A DNA stretch of 64,000 nt. Source: Bemisia tabaci (lineage: Eukaryota > Arthropoda > Insecta > Hemiptera > Aleyrodidae). The notes below the pieces were generated by a model that was given only the letters and a program-made list of their open reading frames with translations, had not been told where the DNA came from and did no database searches. The position numbers and the translations under genes were made by a program. The DNA lies in the NCBI RefSeq assembly GCF_918797505.1, contig NC_092802.1, positions 8,017,480-8,081,479 of the forward strand. Reading direction: 5' to 3'. This document shows positions 44,790 to 55,862 of this stretch, piece by piece. The stretch's first letter is position 1. Each line of letters opens with the position of its first letter.

Positions 44790-45331
44790 TATTACCTATC
44801 AGATGTTGGCGAATTTTTTCTGAGAAAATAACTTTTTTTAAAGAAAATTATGAATAGTACTGGAATTTTTGTCGCCCACTTACGGAACGCTTACGGATAT
44901 CCGTAGTCTTTACCGTCGATGGGAGCTTTAAACGTTATTTCATGCCATCCGAGGGCTTACTCTCACGCGGTGGGTCCGGATTACTGCCTAGCTAGGGAAG
45001 AACGCTGTATTAGCTATCAGACATTGGCAAATTTTCCTTGTCAAAATATGAGTTTTAGGGACTCTGGGAACATTTTTTCTCCGATTTTTCAGATACTTTA
45101 ATTCGCTATTAGATCTAAATTATCTAGAAATTATGCGTTACACAAGGAAACGGGCTGTTGCCTCCCGCCGAGAATAGATTATCGCCCCCGCGATCCCTGC
45201 CGTCGGTTTGAGGAAGCGTCGTCGCCCACTTACGGAACGCTTACGGATTTCCGTTGTCTTTACCGTCGGCGGGAGCTGTGGACGTTATTTCATGCTATAG
45301 GGCTTACTCTCAAGCGGTGGCTCAGGATTAG

Positions 45332-45674
45332 AGAACCGATATAGGGAGAGTATGGACATGTCGGTTAGGTGATGAAGCTCTTAGACCCCAAAAGGGTAGG
45401 CAATCTATGAATTCAAATTATCCAGAGTGATTTACAATCACAATTGTTGGGAACTGTCGTTGGTAAAGCACGTATTTGACTTGGTTTTTGCATAAACTTA
45501 TAGTCAATTTTGCGGAAAAATGCTTACTTATGAATTTTCTTGTTCATTTTCGTTTGATATTGGAGTCTAAAGATTGGCAGTGACATTTTTCGTTTTCAAA
45601 GGTTACCTACCCTTTTGGGCCCTAAAAGCTACATATTTCGAGTTATCCATACTCTCCCTATATAGGTACTCTAG
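45332..45674. mobile_element. U-family element with 9-base target duplication
   Basis: TATAGGGAGAGTATGGA and TCCATACTCTCCCTATA arms. TCAGGATTA lies at 45323-45331 and again at 45675-45683, while the empty units have it once. A 9-base duplication suggests a Mutator-like transposase. 343 bases, non-coding. Confidence 0.8.
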
Positions 45675-46160
45675 TCAGGATTACTGTCGTGCTAGGGACG
45701 AACGCCGTATTAGCTATCAGATGTTGGCGAATTTTTTCTGAGAAAATATCTTTTTTTGAAGAAAATTATGAAAAGAACCGGAATTGTCGTTGCCCACTTA
45801 CGGAACGCTTACGGATTTCCGTAGTCTTTACCGTTGAGGAGAGCTGTAAACGTTATTTCATGCTATCCAAGGGCGTATTCTCACGCGGTTGCTCAGGATT
45901 AATGCCGTGCTATAAGGGAAGAACGCCGTATTAGCTATCAGACGTTGCCAAATTTTCTCTCGGAAAATATATATTTTTGAAGGAAGTTGTGAATAGTTTC
46001 CCTTGAAATTTACAGAAAGTTTCGATCAAATTACGAGCACGATGCTCTGAAAAATCGGAAGAAAAATATTTTCAAATTTGTCCAAAAATGCGTGATCTGT
46101 CAAAGGATATTCGACAACGTCTGGAGATACCCATACCACCTTCTTCCTTAGCCCGGCAGT

Positions 46161-46600
46161 ATGTGTATCGAGGCTCAGTCCAGAACGAACTTACCGCAAT
46201 TTGCCCCAACACGGCAGAATGGACAGGGGCGTGGGATGCTTTGCGATGTATTGATTGATCTGCCATTTAAATCTATGGAAAAGGAAGTGCAAGGATTAAA
46301 TGCTTATTCTTGGGAAAATTCATGAATATTATTCCTTTCAGGAACTCTAGGTGAAATGGCGAACGAAATTATCTGAAAAAATTGGGAGGAAAAGGTTCAT
46401 CATTTTACCGGGAAATTCGTGTTTTAGCAAAGGAAATCTGGTACCGCCCGAAGGTTCATACGACGTTTTTCCTTAGCGCAGCAGTATAAGTATAGATGGT
46501 TAATTAAAAACAGTACTTTTGATTATTGCTAAGGTTTTGGAGGATTATCTTCGGCACGAGGATTTTTCAATTATTTATCCATAGACTGAAATATGGATTC
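46161..46600. mobile_element. hAT and D fragments
   Basis: 46227-46290 is one end of the hAT MITE (GCGATGTATTGATTGATCTG, CATTTAAATCTATGG). 46291-46487 is the right part of a D element ending CGTTTTTCCTTAGCGCAGCAG (one base worn). Confidence 0.6.
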
Positions 46601-46676
46601 TCCCAGAATAATTCTTCTACAGAATAATTCCCAGAATAATTCTTCTCCGGAATAATTCCCAGAATAATTCTTCTTA
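46601..46676. repeat. CCCAGAATAATTCTT short tandem repeat
   Basis: Three to four copies of CCCAGAATAATTCTTCT, separated by GGAATAATT or AGAATAATT. Confidence 0.7.
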
Positions 46677-47165
46677 CAATTCGGGATATACCTATCATAC
46701 CCAGAATACATCGCGGAAAAGCTGAAGATCCACCTTAATCACCCTGTATTATCGGCAACGTGGCGAAGGAGTTATGATAGCCCGATAAGCGCTTCACCGA
46801 GTGCCGACCGGGGCTTCTTATTCCCGATTCAAAAGTTGATAGGCTCCCGAGCCTGTGAGGAGTGAGATTCCCCCGTAGATTATCCCCCCCTCTACCACAC
46901 CCCCCACCCCCCGCTCCGCCGATCCCGACAAAGGGATACGAAAATCCGGGGAGCGGGAAACTCCAGGTGTTCGCGATATTTCTTCCTGATTCGACTTTGT
47001 GCTCCCGTGCACACCGGCCCGTTTTTCAAGATCAAAGGCCGAGTCGATAGGGCTTTTTGATACGCGAATAAGGTCAAAAATTGAAGTAGCCTTTTCAGCG
47101 TTTTTTTTTTTCAATGGAATTTTATTCGAATATCTCGGGGTGCCCCTTATCATTTTTAGATCCGG
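46677..47165. other. Unique, with one CACCCTGTA end
   Basis: CACCCTGTATT near 46740 is the terminal word of the palindrome family seen at 9957 and 25346; no arm is attached. C-rich at 46868-46920. Confidence 0.4.
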
Positions 47166-47420
47166 AGCGGCGCACAGTGGATCGAGCCCATTAGATAGGT
47201 TGGACATGAAATTTTTGACGAAAACTGGAAATTTTGGTATTAATTTCGTCACATTTTACGTTTTCGGTGATTATTTTTTTGCAATGTGATTAATTTGAAT
47301 ATCGCGAAAGTGCCCTTTACATTTTTAGATCCGGAACGACTCACAGTGTATGGAGCTAAATTTAGAGAAGTCGGACATGTATTTTCGACGAAAACTGCCT
47401 ATTTTGGTGTTTAAAATATT
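47166..47420 (+). repeat. Two E-family fragments in tandem
   Basis: GCGCACAGTGGATCGAG, GGTTGGACATGAAATTTTTGA at 47168 (read as two words) and CTCACAGTGTATGGAG, AAGTCGGACATG at 47340, each preceded by TTTTTAGATCCGGA. Confidence 0.65.
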
Positions 47421-48103
47421 TGGATAATTTTGGAGAAGCAGCAAATATGATTTTTTTGTCTTACTTAAGAAACGACACATCTGTCATCGACTTTTCTATG
47501 CAGGTAAAAATGCTTGAGATTTTACATGTGCTTAATTCTCTTCCCGGTAAACTCAGCCCACTTGTAAAATTTTTCGTTACACAGTCGAGTGCCACTTAAA
47601 AACCTCACAAACTTAAACATTCAAGCAGGAACGTATGTTTATCCTGATCGTCTGACTAAAATTCTAGGTTAATGAACATGTGAATATCCCTCGCTCACGA
47701 GTCGAATACCGAACTTTCGGTCGTTACAGAGTTTGATTCGTAAAGTTCTGATGAAAAGAATTCTCCTCCTCGGTCAATATTACCGTGCCATACTTTTGGC
47801 GCGTATACGTAGTATAACCGCCTTTGCGATCGTTTCGAACCCTGCTCGATACAATAACCGAGTCCCTTAGTTCCTTACCGAAAAGTGACTACCGCGAACT
47901 TCTGAGATTTTCCAAAGCGTGTAAAAAGTTTATTTATCCGTCAATAATTATGATTTAAAGTTGTTTCTCATTCTGGGGCTCTCTAGTTTATGTGCAGTGA
48001 ATACCAAGAGTCTACGTTACTTGGTTTTCTTAAAAAAAGCCTAAGAGTACGACGCGCTGATTTAAAATATGCATATATAAGCAGAATCAAGCGAAGTGAT
48101 TCG
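47421..48103. other. Unique stretch, nothing recognised
   Basis: No repeat partner seen. Confidence 0.4.
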
Positions 48104-48172
48104 AGGATGGCTGAGCAGGTCGGCACTCTCGGAATGAGAATTTAACTCCTCCGTTTTGTTCAAAACGTTGCT
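48104..48172 (+). ncRNA. tRNA-like (serine-type) or SINE head
   Basis: GATGGCTGAGCAGGTCGG resembles the internal A box of tRNAs. A loop reading TCGGAAT would place a GGA (serine) anticodon, and TTGTTCAAAAC resembles a weak B box about 45 bases downstream. The stems pair poorly and I found no good acceptor stem, so a tRNA relic or tRNA-derived SINE is more likely than a working gene. Confidence 0.2.
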
Positions 48173-49807
48173 TTGACAGATCTCCAAACCTCTGTTATAC
48201 TTTTCAAAAGTTGGTACCCGTGCTCTGATAGTGCTGTTCATCTGACAACAATGTCAGTGTCAGCTGATAATAATATTTTTATCATATGAGGTTAATAAAA
48301 AGTTTTCAGTCAGTCTTTGACATCCTGAATAATTGTCTTGGTATTTATTTACTAATTTTACAGAATTATATTTTATTTTTTATTAAAACTAAGAAATACA
48401 GTGCAATCTGTGTAAGTGCAATCTGTGATGAGCCTCGAGACTCATTAGACCATTAGCTAAACGTGGCTCATACAGGAATCCACTTACCCCTCTCTTCCCC
48501 ACGCTCCTGATCACTGCGTCGGCGTCTCGACGAACAACAGCTAATGACGGTCGCCAAGCTAGGCCGGTATCCTCAGCCCCTCGCCCAATTACTTACGCTT
48601 CATTAACCATTTCACCGTCACGCTAGGATTCGCCCAATTTTAAAAAAAATTGTTTCGCGAGTTTTTAGTAATTTTTTCCTTACTCTCCGTTGAAACACGA
48701 ATTAAAAGAGGTCTCATTCATAAAAATCGGCCAAATAGAAGAGAAGTTACAGTATTCGAAATCCGAAGAAATCAACAAAACTTCTCCAAACAAAAAATAA
48801 AATGAAGGGGGAAAAAAAGAAATGTATAAATTACAATTTAATATGATTGACCTCAGAATGTGACAAGCAATTCAATTATAAAAAGGAGAAAAAATTGAGT
48901 GAAATTACAAAAAATTAGCCTCTTGCAAGGGGCTTCCTTGTATGAGTTTTGACCTGAAGACAAGTAAATCCCGTTACATTATTAAAACAAAATTGACTCC
49001 ATAGTTTAATGCCTTAGTTTCTTGAATACGATTATTTTAAGCTCTCGAAAATTTATACCAGCAATTTTACCCATGGGGTGATTTCCTGAGAGCTGATAAT
49101 ATCACGAATTTCTCATAGAGCCCTTCAAAAATGGCTTGCTTTTTGGGCAGCCGATTCGGCCATCAAACCGGGGTTTAAATGGAAGCTGATAATAACACAA
49201 AGCTCTGAGAAAAATTTTGAGATGAGTATAGGAACGGTTTGTAAATTACGAGGAGAGGCGGGCATTCTGTTCAGCATATCGATACATAAGTATTTTCACA
49301 CGTAGAATTTAATTTTCACGTCAGGGAGTCGACATATTTTGATTTTTTCGATTTTATACGGAAAATGTATGGTTTTTCGGGATTGAAATTACTTACAATT
49401 GTTTCATGAAAAATGAATGCACCCAAAATGACTATAGCATTTTGACTTTCACATACGTGCACTCACTAAATCGATTGGTAAATTCAAAGAGTGGGTAGGT
49501 ACATCGACCTGGTATATCAAGTTTCTGCAATTTTTTACGGCAAATCGGTAGATTTTCGGGATGTGGATTGCTTACTTTCAATTCATGAATGAATAAAGCA
49601 TGGACATGGTTAAGCTTCTTTGCATGAAAAGACGTTTAAAATAAAAAAATCAAGACATATTTAATACAATTGCATTTATATCGAGTAAATCTCTTTTCAA
49701 TAATATAACGGGATTTATAATACCGGTGATTTGGGTATTTTAGCCCCAAAATACCTTTAAATCGACTTTATCTTCTAGGCGTTCGACAGAATTTTTCCTT
49801 TCTTCGC
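48173..49807. other. Unique stretch
   Basis: GAGCCTCGAGACTC near 48429 and a pair of diverged repeats near 49350-49420 and 49525-49590 (TTTTCGGGAT, TTACTTACAAT or TTACTTTCAAT, TTCATGAA) are the only structure seen. Confidence 0.35.
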
Positions 49808-50210
49808 TTAAATTTTTCCGTAGCACTTTTCTTCAAGAATCTGATAAGATTTTGCTTGAGGCAGATCAAAAAACTTAAATTTGTTCGAATAGCTTTCTAG
49901 ATTCACAATACACGGTCTCGTCAAGGTGCGTCGTTGACCTTGCACTGTTGGATCGTGAATTCTCTTGTTGTGCTGCTTGCCTTTTTTGAAATCTCTGTAA
50001 ATGAAAACTAAAGGGGTTGATATGTGCGAGTTAATGACGCGCCTTATCAACACATTGTGTTGGAGTTCACTGCTTGTTTTTTCAATGTAGTCACCGTATC
50101 TCCCATCAAAATCGAACGTAGCCAACAAGAGGTCAACGGTTTTGGAAGCGGAGAGCCTGGGGCGTGCACTGTTTTGCCGAGGAGAAACAGCGAATGCTCG
50201 CAATGAAATC
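49808..50210 (-). other. Open frame of uncertain status
   Basis: About 130 open codons on the minus strand with no ATG at the apparent start (the codon is TTG). The stretch contains FDFDGRYGDYIEKTSSELQH and RRTLTRPCIVNLESYSNKF. Its length exceeds the chance expectation for AT-rich DNA, but no domain is recognised and no splice context is clear. Confidence 0.2.
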
Positions 50211-50523
50211 AATGCGAGTTACGTGGTTTCTGCTCGCGGGGCAATATGTGCTTCAACAGTTATGCCGTTCTAACTCCTCGAGCGGAAAATAGTTCCATTT
50301 GCGCGGAAAGGGAAGTTTTGCCCTCCGAAACAGGGCCGCCAGCTCTAATCGAAAATCCGTCTGCGGTAGCGAAACAGCTCCGAGAATAGCGATTGCTCCA
50401 TTTCCCACGTGCCTGCTTTGTCAGTCGCTTTGTCTATCAATTTTAATATTCAGCCCGCAGTCCTTATGTTCCTACAAAATTTTAGTTCCTTGTTGGTCAA
50501 CGCAATTTTTGCGCACTCAAGCA
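50211..50523. mobile_element. Spacer with a C-family end
   Basis: 50398-50461 ends GCTTTGTCTATCAATTTTAA, TATTCAGCCCGCAG, one terminus of a C element without its partner. Confidence 0.55.
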
Positions 50524-51300
50524 AGTTTCGTGATACCACTATTCGAACTTCGGTGTATTGCGGAGTATCATCCCTATTTGAAGGCTCTTTGAAAAACGTC
50601 AGATAACGCAAAAAAACATTCGAATCTTCGGCGTTCTCCCCTATCACAGCAGCAATTGTGCGATTGTGTCACACATGCGTTTACAAGGAGACGGCAATCT
50701 TGAGACGAAATAATGTGTTAAAACGCAAAGCTGAACTTAATTTTTTCTCCGATAGAAAGCTTTCGACTTCACGCGACACAATTTTCCGATTCAAGATCAT
50801 CGTGTCCTCCGCAACGCAACCGTGACTTAGTCCCAGAACGCTGCTGTTTTCCGTGATACCACTATTCGAACTTCGACGTATTGCGGAGTATCATCCTTAT
50901 TTGAAGGCGCTTTGAAAAACGTCAGACACGAATATCGAAACTTCGGCGTTCTCCCTCGTCACAGCAGCAATGCACGATTGTGTCATACATACATTAAAAA
51001 AGACACGGCAATCTTGAACCGAAATATTGTGTCAAACGCAAAGCTGAACTTAATTTTTTTTTCCGATAGAAAGCGTTCGACTTATACGTGACACAATTTT
51101 CCGACTCAAGATCACCGTGTCTTCCACGTGACACAATCTCTCATAACGCTGCTGCGATGAGGAGGGATGCCGCAGAGGTATTTGAATATTTCTTTCTTCC
51201 GTTTTCAAAGCGCCTTCAAATAACGATGATACTCCGCAACACATCGGAGTTCGAATATTGGTATCACGGAAACTTGCTTGTGTGACATGGAGTGCACAAA
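50524..51300 (+). repeat. N-family tandem duplication plus inverted end
   Basis: GTGATACCACTATTCGAACT starts two units at about 50531 and 50853 (step near 325 bases). Each goes on to CTTCGGCGTTCTCCC, GATTGTGTCA, CGGCAATCTTGA, GCTGAACTTAATTTTTT and GTGACACAAT or a close variant. The start motif returns inverted at about 51190-51277. Confidence 0.75.
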
Positions 51301-51600
51301 ATACATTGCGTCGACCAATAAGGAGTTGTGTTTTTCGGAAACAAAGGAGCTGTAGGCAGGCAATTGAAATTAATAGACAAAGGACCAAAAGTCAATTGAT
51401 TAATCCGAGGAGACGGGTTTCTTGTGATAGACTTTTGATTCTTATTAGTATAAAATGCCAATGAAAAGTTAAATTGTTAGAAATTTCCTCATTTTCAGCT
51501 TTTCTAACTTAAATCATACAATTTTTGTTTGAGGTTAGGTTTTATTGTTTTGAACCAAACGATACATCGAACCACCATCAAATACGATCTATTGATTTGA
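51301..51600. repeat. C-family and other MITE fragments
   Basis: 51355-51400 (CAATTGAAATTAATAGACAA) is a worn C end. 51527-51600 (GAGGTTAGGTTTTATTGTTT, ACGATACATCGAACCACC) is the reversed relative of 44519-44582. Confidence 0.6.
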
Positions 51601-52989
51601 AGCTTCAAGCTCACTTTGTTGCCACTTTGTCAAATTATGTCACATTTGGGCATTTTTGTTTTCGGCCATATCACCGCTTTCGGTCATTCCAGATATTTAG
51701 ACATAATTTGAGTATAGACTTTTTTGACTTTGGACATTTTGTCCTATTACGACTCGTTGGCTTTTCGACTACGAGGTCCTTTCCCAATGTAATTGAAAGT
51801 CAAGGAATTTTGTGAAAAATCATATTTCGTTTTGAAATTTTTTTCGACAAATCCGCAACCCCGTGCGAGTCCGGGGATTTCTGAGAGGCAGGCGAATAAT
51901 TCGTTAGTGCTCGGCCTGGGGAAAGTTAAAAAAGTAGAAAAGGTGCTCCACTTTAAACTTTCCTCGCTGACGACGATGGCGGCTCTAATGTTCGCCTCCA
52001 CGGAACGTCGGATATAGGACCGGGCGGTGGGGTGCGGTGGGACCGGCGGGAAGTAAGTGTATTATTTTTTGAACAATGAGACTCTCTTACTTAGAGATTC
52101 CTTCGTTGCCGATAAGGGTACTACTCACACGCGAGATCCGTACTTCTCGCGCTGGGAAACCGCGAACCCGGGTACCCACTTGGCAACCGCGCAAATAGAG
52201 ATTTCACAGGAAATTTAATTTGACGGGAACCTCGTGGAGAAACCTGGGGGATTCGTCAAAAATCCTGAATAAATAAGAAAGTTTTAATACTTTACAATAA
52301 CGCCAGGTAGAAGTGCACGCAAGATGCGGTAGCCAACTGAGTTTGCTTTTCAGGTAAATCCCCAAGAAAATTACGTTTTGAACGTTAGGAATGTCAGCGC
52401 GTCCGTTCGATTTTGAGAAATGTTTACGTAAATATTATGGGAATCATCTTAAAAACGGATTCCGGCAATGATCCCCAACAAGTCAGCGTTGAAACTGGGC
52501 GAACTTTTCAACTTAAAGAGTGTTATCCAAAAAAACACTCTATTGAATCACACATGAAAGCAGATCCGGATGAAGAAAAAGAAAAACTTGAGGAACAAGG
52601 AGAAAAAGGGAAAGGAAAATACGAAGAACAGGGAAATTCTTCTTTTTTCCTCTTTATCTATTTCCTCCTACACATCTCATTTTCTCCTCTTCCATCTTCT
52701 TCTTCCGCTTCTTTTCTTGATTACTCCAATGGTTCATATTTGTTTAGTTAAAATAATGTGTCTAATTGTCAATTGGGTGCAATTATTATTTTAATCCCGG
52801 TTAAATACTCGACTTTATCTAATTTATCTTCCCGCGCAAACTAGTCGCAGGACCGTATGAGCCTCGTCCCGTGGAGACGGTAACTGGGAAAAATCCCAGA
52901 AGTTTCATTCCCGCGATTCGAACTTGAGACAAATCCCATGAAAACGTCCCGTAGAGACAAGGCCTGAACACGCTGGTTGATAAAATTCC
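51601..52989. other. Unique stretch, no gene recognised
   Basis: A CAG|GTAAAT site follows GTTTGCTTTT at 52351. A frame at 52440-52650 reads LKTDSGNDPQQVSVETGRTF then a lysine/glutamate-rich run from AAAGAAAAAC-type sequence; the run is purine-rich and mirrored by a pyrimidine-rich run to 52720. No domain recognised. Confidence 0.3.
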
Positions 52990-53250
52990 GTCTTGTCAAG
53001 TGTGTTTTAGAGGGTTGGCGTCGGCCATGTTGAATATTGCGTAGCATCGTAGTGTGCGAGGGTTGGATGGAACGACTCCTCTCATGAAATGTTCACCTGT
53101 GCCGGCCGTAGTATCGTTTTTGGAAGCAGGAAGCTTAAAAAAGACGCACATTTCTTAGGCAGAGTATGAAGTGTATTTGTAAGTGCAATTGTGAAAAGAA
53201 GGAGCGTGTTTCATTTCAGACTTTCTCGATACGCTCATTGTGATGTCTGA
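52990..53250. repeat. Relative of the 35735-35914 arm
   Basis: GGCGTCGGCCATGTTGA, GGATGGAACGACTCCTC, TTCACCTGTGCCGG, GGAAGCTTAAAAAA and GATACGCTCATTGTGAT are shared in the same order. Confidence 0.65.
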
Positions 53251-53469
53251 GCCGTTTTCTGTAAGAACAACTCTTTTTTTTTTTGCTCTGGCTGAAGTTT
53301 GTAGCAGGCCCATTTTATTTTCAGGAACCCTGAAACGTCAAAGATTAGTCGAGAAATTGAGAATTTGCAGGTGTCTGAATTTGATGGACTTTCGTGTTTC
53401 AATGGAAACTACTGAGTGAACTGAACACGAGGATACCCTTGATTCATGAATTGAACACTTTATAGAAGA
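53251..53469. other. Short unique spacer
   Basis: A T run near 53275; nothing else. Confidence 0.4.
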
Positions 53470-53609
53470 TATGACAAAATGATCTAATCTGCTAAAATAC
53501 ATGTGTTAAAATGGGAAATGCCGCCAGGTGACGTCACTATATGACAAAATGATATAATCTGCTAAAATAAATGTGTTAAAATGGGAAATGCCGCCAGGTG
53601 ACGTCACTA
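53470..53609 (+). repeat. 70-base tandem duplication
   Basis: Two nearly identical copies from TATGACAAAATGAT to CGCCAGGTGACGTCAC, starting at 53470 and 53540. They differ at two positions (C/A in each). Confidence 0.9.
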
Positions 53610-54115
53610 GCCGGTGCATTTTCTCACTTTTAAATCTATTTTTATTCTATTTCCCATATCAGGAAAAAATTGTGAAAAATACTGTGAAATCAGCTCTTGA
53701 AGCTTTTTCAGATGAAGCAATAAAAAAAGTGCATGCAAATTCTCCATGTAGAGATCCATGCAAAAGCAGTCAACGTGAGCTACTTTTCCGAGCATTTTCT
53801 GGGCATTTTCCGAGTATTTCTCGATATTTCCCGAGTATTTTCCGGGCATTTTCCGGTGGACCATAACTGCACGGGCAACGCCGCTAAGTTTCACGCCACT
53901 CCTGCTTTCGCCGCGTCTGGGAAATGTCGCACGTTCCGCGGCACTGCGTTGCCGCGTCGGACCGCACGATCGAAATCTTCCGATCGGAAAAACGAGGAAA
54001 TCGTGGAGAATCGGCAACGTAGCGGCGCGGAAGGATTTTTCATCAACCCCGCTCCCGCGTCGGTTTATATGACGCAGATAAAAACTTGGCCGCTTTGATG
54101 AAAAGCTGAGGAGCT
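53610..54115. other. Unique, partly GC-rich
   Basis: 53795-53862 has short repeats of GGGCATTTTCCGAGTATTT. 53870-54080 is GC-rich with several open frames; no gene recognised. Confidence 0.35.
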
Positions 54116-54360
54116 TCGCCGCACATTGGATCGAGTCAGTAGGAGAGGTCGGACAAAATTTGGAAACTTTAAACGCTGATAACTCCGTTTATACGAAACT
54201 CTGAGGTTCTGAAAGTGGTTTCATTGGTTTTCTCGTTAAATTTTCTTCTAGAAACACCCTTTAAAGTTGAGAATGTGACGAGATAAACATCAAAATTTGC
54301 AGTTTGAGTCAAAAATTACATGTCCGACCTCTCTAATTGAGTCGATCCCTTGTGCGGCGA
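54116..54360 (-). mobile_element. E-family MITE, full copy
   Basis: TCGCCGCACATTGGATCGAG and CTCTAATTGAGTCGATCCCT with TGTGCGGCGA ends; 245 bases. Both ends carry the GAGAGGTCGGACA word (mirrored). Confidence 0.8.
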
Positions 54361-54589
54361 TGAGCGACTGACGAGAAATTGTTTTCCACCGCGCGCCGAC
54401 GTCTCCCGGGATGCCGCGTGTTTCTTCCTGCAAAATACTGCCAATCTAAGGGAAATGCCGAAGGAGCATTAAAATTTGCCTAAATTTCCTTTCAGAGAAA
54501 TATGTATTTATGAAGAAAGTAATCAATATTTTCTTCTTTTTTTTAAAATTTTCAGACACTTCACGGGGATAACCGCGTCAGGCAGGGTG
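54361..54589. mobile_element. D-family MITE, partial
   Basis: CTGCCAATCTAAGGGAAATG near 54436, then AAATTTCCTTTCAGAGAAAT and TTTTCAGACACTT; the right end is missing. Confidence 0.5.
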
Positions 54590-54970
54590 GCAAAATTTCA
54601 TGAAAACAAAATCTTGAAATTTCACGTGAGATGTTTCATTAAATTTCAGAAATTTATAAAAGATTTTGAAAAATACTGGTTCCTTTCCATGTTTCGCATA
54701 ATGAAAAAATTGTCACTTTCTTTTATTTTTGCGTGTGTGTGAATGCGGATTGCATACTCTAAAGCCCCCAAAAATATGAAATATTTCGCAGCCTCATAAA
54801 ATTTCCCGAAATATTTCACAGCCTCGTAAAATTTCTTGAAATATCTCGCAGCCTCGTAAAATTTCTTGGAATGTTTCACAGCCTCGTAACATTTCTTGAA
54901 ATATTTCGCAGCCCCGTAAAATTTCTTGAAATATTTCACAGCCTCGTAACATTTCTTGAAATATTTCAAT
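54590..54970. repeat. Repeat ending in a 30-base minisatellite
   Basis: 54590-54777 resembles 29570-29810. 54778-54970 is about six units of TTGAAATATTTCACAGCCTC plus GTAAAATTTC. The 30-base period keeps minus-strand frames open as ten-residue repeats (KYFKKFYEAV), which is not evidence of a protein. Confidence 0.8.
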
Positions 54971-55252
54971 TGATTGGAATACTGTCACTATCAATTGGGT
55001 TACCACCCAAACCAATTGGAAATGTTCATATCATCCAATAGTTTGAATAAAGTCCTTACCTCTTCACGACGATATTCTGAGAGGAATGGCTTTAGTGCTG
55101 GCTCGTTTTCCTCTGATGATGTAAAATAGGAGCGAAGCGAAGACTTTGAAACACCGAATGGACGTCCATGTTTTCTGAAATTTTGCAACATCGTGGTGGG
55201 AAAAGGAACCTTAGTCTGCAAAATCAAAATTGGGTTATGGATACCAGTCGAC
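54971..55252. other. Unique spacer
   Basis: Nothing recognised. Confidence 0.4.
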
Positions 55253-55325
55253 CGATTGCTGAAATTTTATGTCCGTTGACTGGACAAGAGTCTTGTCCAG
55301 TCGACGGACATAAAATTTCAACAAT
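55253..55325. repeat. Hairpin with 33-base arms
   Basis: TTGCTGAAATTTTATGTCCG and TTGACTGGACAAGA are mirrored by TCTTGTCCAGTCGACGGACA and TAAAATTTCAACAA, with almost no loop. Confidence 0.8.
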
Positions 55326-55862
55326 CCAAGACATGACTAAAGTGCGATAGAGTTATGCGATTAGTCGACATTTTAAGTTGTTTTCTTTATTGTGCCCTTA
55401 AGATAATCTGCCGTGGCAAGGGATACGCTGTGCCCGGACGTTGCCAAAGTTCATTGAATAAAGTACACATTTTTGAAAGTTTTCAGTCGATATTTCTAGA
55501 TACTTAAAATTGAGTTGTGGATTACATTTTCTAAATTAAACCGCAAGAATATTGTTCCCAAGTTTCCTGGAAAATGCGCGATTTTTCGATGGAAAGGCGA
55601 CGTCTAGACGTGCATATAAGTCAGGAATGCAGTTATCAAGCAGGAAGTCATAGCCCTCACTGATTGCTGAAATTAAGATGGAAGAGACCAACAGTGTCAC
55701 TACCGCTGTGTATGACGTCATAAACCGAATTTTTCAGAGCGCGATGTCTCGGTTGATTTTAAGCATAGAGAGTTGCTGTTTAAAGGCATCTTACTATTTT
55801 TAGCTAATTTATGAGAAACAAGCATCAAAACACGATTTTGTGAACAGCGCAACTGACCCATT
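55326..55862. mobile_element. L-family right half and spacer
   Basis: 55660-55862 (AGTGTCACTACCGCTGTG, ATGACGTCATAAACC, ATTTTTAGCTAATTTATGAG, CATCAAAACACGATTTTGTG, GCAACTGACCCATT) is the second half of an L element. 55326-55650 is unique. Confidence 0.65.

Larger units (their letters stand above)
44299..46160 (+). repeat. Array of four D-linked repeat units
   Basis: The block CGCCCACTTACGGAACGCTT, CCGTAGTCTTTACCGTCG, TTATTTCATGC, GGATTACTGCCGTGC, then the D-family end occurs at 44369, 44872, 45222 and 45789. Units 1 and 3 share a further leader (GGGCTGTTGCCT, GAATAGATTATCGCCCCCGC) at 44306 and 45156. Only the last unit keeps a full-length D element (45903-46160). Units 1 and 3 each carry a different insertion. 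Confidence 0.8.
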
